8,765 nucleotides of DNA from N074bin45 sp039587475 (GTDB lineage Bacteria > Gemmatimonadota > Gemmatimonadetes > Gemmatimonadales > GWC2-71-9). Below are positions 6,383-8,765 of the stretch, piece by piece. Both the position numbers and the translations under genes were made by a program. Under the pieces are notes generated by a model. That model made no database searches. It was not told the DNA's origin and worked only from the letters and a program-made list of their open reading frames with translations. Location of the stretch: assembly GCA_039587475.1 (NCBI GenBank), contig JBDHIK010000107.1, forward strand, positions 1 to 8,765, read 5' to 3'. Numbering within the stretch: position 1 is the first letter of the stretch; every line of letters starts with the position of its first letter.

Positions 6383-7299
6383 GGCGCCGCTCTGGCTCCC
6401 GACTTCCCTTCGGTCACGTTGCCATAGAACCGGGTCGTCGGGTAGGCGAAGTCGATGTCGTCCCGAGCAGCGAACCCCGTCAGGATGTCCTCCCAGATCG
6501 CTTCGGCAGTCGCGCGCCGGCGGCGGGCGTGGCACACATAGCGCAGCGTCAGCAGAACACCGCTGTCCTGCACGCTGGTGTAGACCACCGGGTCGAACGT
6601 GACCCCGCTGATCAGGAACCGCTCACGCGCCCTGGCGATCTGTGCCGCAGCCACTTCCGAGGCGCTCGCACCATGGGTGGTCGCCACTTCGGCCAGCAGG
6701 ATCTTGGCGGCACGCCAGTCACTTTCGAACGTCACCAGCACCGCGATTTCATCCCAGATGTACTGGAACCCGTGGGTGTAGTTGGCCACACCATCGGAGA
6801 TCACCTTGGCGTTGGGCACATGCACCAAGCGCCCGGTCGTCTGGTCCGCATCCGACCAATTCCCGATCTCGAGCACGGTGAACTGGAAGAGGCGGATATC
6901 GACGATGTCCCCGGCAACGTCGCCCAGCTGCACGCGGTCCCCCAGCTCGAACGGTTTGCGCCAGAGGATGAAGCCCCATCCCGCCATGTTGGTGAGGAAG
7001 TCCTTGAGGGCAATCGCCAAGCCGGCGGAGACCAGGCCCAGGAAGGTAGCCAGGCCGCGCATGGCAGAGGACCAGATACTGGCAATGCCGATCAGTCCGA
7101 TCACCACGGCGACGGACAGGGAGATCTTGCGCCAGCGATAGAGGACACCCTGGTCCTTGGCGAGGCGGCCGACCGCGAGCAGCACCAGGCGCCGAAACAA
7201 CCACAGGAAGAACACCCAGAACAGCGAGGAGAGCAGCTGCCCCTGCATGGCCGGAGACAGACCGAACTGTGTCCTGAACCATTCACTGACCGATTGCAT
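6379..7299 (-). CDS. MscS-family small-conductance mechanosensitive channel
   Basis: Product of 306 residues from ATG 7299. Predicted membrane segments are at about 22-44 (LLSSLFWVFFLWLFRRLVLL), 59-79 (ISLSVAVVIGLIGIASIW) and 82-112, the last being the pore helix rich in Gly and Ala (LATFLGLVSAGLAIALKDFL). The MscS beta-domain follows with FELGDRVQLGDVAGDIVDI (117-135) and the family motif VHVPNAKVISDGVANYT (159-175). A soluble alpha/beta C-terminal domain ends near 290. Such channels sit in the inner membrane and release solutes when osmotic downshock raises membrane tension. The start was set at MQSVSEW because an in-frame TTG at 7374 would add 25 basic, Ala/Arg-rich residues with no ribosome site; GGTGAGG lies just 2 nt before ATG 7299, so initiation may be modest. 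It converges on and overlaps the transporter gene by 4 bp and diverges from the DUF3179 gene. Overall size is close to the minimal E. coli MscS (about 286 residues). Confidence 0.9.
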   Translation of the reverse strand: MQSVSEWFRTQFGLSPAMQGQLLSSLFWVFFLWLFRRLVLLAVGRLAKDQGVLYRWRKISLSVAVVIGLIGIASIWSSAMRGLATFLGLVSAGLAIALKDFLTNMAGWGFILWRKPFELGDRVQLGDVAGDIVDIRLFQFTVLEIGNWSDADQTTGRLVHVPNAKVISDGVANYTHGFQYIWDEIAVLVTFESDWRAAKILLAEVATTHGASASEVAAAQIARARERFLISGVTFDPVVYTSVQDSGVLLTLRYVCHARRRRATAEAIWEDILTGFAARDDIDFAYPTTRFYGNVTEGKSGARAAP

Positions 7300-7480
7300 G
7301 GCCTCACCAGGTAGTCGGGCCGGGACGTGGCGCGATGTGGGTAAACGGGCGGCCCGGGCGGCCGCGTGCCTCAAAGATGTCGCCTTGCCTTCCGAATGGA
7401 AACTGTTCGACGGAGTGACGGTGGGAACCCGGGCACGGGGACCGGGGTTGTTCGATCAGGAAGGGAACGCGAGGAACTCT
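7300..7480. promoter_or_regulatory. Divergent intergenic region between mscS-like and DUF3179 genes
   Basis: This 181-bp gap must carry the start signals of both outward-facing genes, but I see no convincing -35/-10 pair on either strand. It holds an imperfect inverted repeat, AACCCGG (7426-7432) with CCGGGGTT (7442-7449), loop of 9 nt, ending 31 nt before the DUF3179 start. It also holds a GC-rich block around 7350-7365 with the palindrome GCCCGGGC. Open reading extends from both genes into it, which is expected from GC bias. Confidence 0.35.
7471..7476 (+). promoter_or_regulatory. Ribosome binding site of the DUF3179 gene
   Basis: GAGGAA lies 4 nt before ATG 7481 and 10 nt before ATG 7487, both in frame. 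Either start leaves the signal sequence intact. The frame is open much further upstream (to 7157) but has no such site there. Confidence 0.6.
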
Positions 7481-8587
<1,107 letters not shown>

Positions 8588-8588
8588 G

Positions 8589-8765
8589 CTACAGCTTGCC
8601 GTTGGCGAATGCCTCCACGACGTCGCTCTGCGACAGGACACCGACCAGTTCTTCCCCGACCACCACGAACACGCGGTGGATCCCGAGGTAGAGCATCTCC
8701 TGGGCGGCCTTCTTCACATCGTCCTCCGGGACGACGATTTGGGGCCGGGGGGTCATCAAGTCCCG
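8589..8765 (-). CDS. CBS-domain protein, C-terminal fragment, N-terminus beyond the window
   Basis: The last 58 residues are visible, ending at TAG (8589-8591 on the minus strand), in a frame open to the right edge. The text reads DLMTPRPQIVVPEDDVKKAA, then YLGIHRVFVVVGEELVGVLS and QSDVVEAFANGKL, a typical final CBS motif: a V-x-x-E-D-D start, a helix, H-R-V-F-V-V, then G-V-L-S-Q-S-D-V-V. CBS motifs work in pairs and bind adenine nucleotides to regulate attached enzymes or transporters, or stand alone as small energy-sensing proteins. Which kind this is depends on the missing part. It converges with the DUF3179 gene with one base between the stop codons. Confidence 0.82.
   Translation of the reverse strand, partial: RDLMTPRPQIVVPEDDVKKAAQEMLYLGIHRVFVVVGEELVGVLSQSDVVEAFANGKL

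Noticed and set aside
5543..6535. A 330-codon minus-strand frame crossing the transporter and the mscS end
   Set aside because: It has low-complexity basic and polar composition and overlaps two well-supported genes in other frames.
6367..7314. A 315-codon plus-strand frame opposite mscS
   Set aside because: The product is Asp/Gln/His/Pro-rich with no family resemblance; the opposite strand encodes a recognisable MscS protein.
7300..7374. TTG start extending the MscS protein by 25 residues
   Set aside because: The added part is Ala/Arg-rich without a family match or ribosome site; ATG 7299 starts right before the first membrane region.

Overview
The window is a dense, GC-rich stretch of bacterial chromosome with seven recognisable genes and no RNA gene, mobile element or CRISPR array that I can see. 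Gene content (an Nfu-type iron-sulfur carrier with CQGCGM, an OmpA-domain envelope protein, a DUF3179 protein and an FG-GAP secreted protein) and weak promoter sequences suit a Gram-negative, high-GC environmental lineage. Gemmatimonadota is my best guess, but it is inference from general resemblance and not proven by any marker here.

Layout, left to right. (1) On the minus strand, positions 1-1340 hold the N-terminal part of an exported protein with an SbsA-type Ig-like domain followed by six FG-GAP/VCBS blades; its C-terminus lies beyond the left edge. (2) A 108-bp divergent gap with three small hairpins leads to two plus-strand genes: an Nfu iron-sulfur scaffold (1449-2042) and, 10 bp later, an ATP-grasp ligase with an L-amino-acid-ligase-like C-terminus (2053-3285). 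A hairpin at 3294-3317 probably ends this unit. (3) A second plus-strand unit holds an OmpA-domain periplasmic protein (3379-4893) and, 25 bp on, a DASS/SLC13 sodium:dicarboxylate-type transporter (4919-6382). (4) A minus-strand MscS-type channel gene (6379-7299) converges on the transporter, and the two stop codons share one palindromic CTAG. (5) Diverging from mscS is an exported DUF3179 protein (7481-8587), which converges with a 1-bp gap on the end of a minus-strand CBS-domain gene (8589-8765) cut by the right edge.

The genes look like ordinary housekeeping and envelope functions: Fe-S assembly, an amino-acid or peptide-type ligation, wall anchoring, carboxylate uptake and osmotic protection. 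They do not form one obvious system. The most thought-provoking points are the Nfu/ATP-grasp pair, the three-fold helical repeat in a cysteine-free, barrel-less OmpA-domain protein, the exported DUF3179 protein of unknown function, and the two convergent junctions with no room for terminators. I did not find a clear undescribed defence or biosynthetic system.
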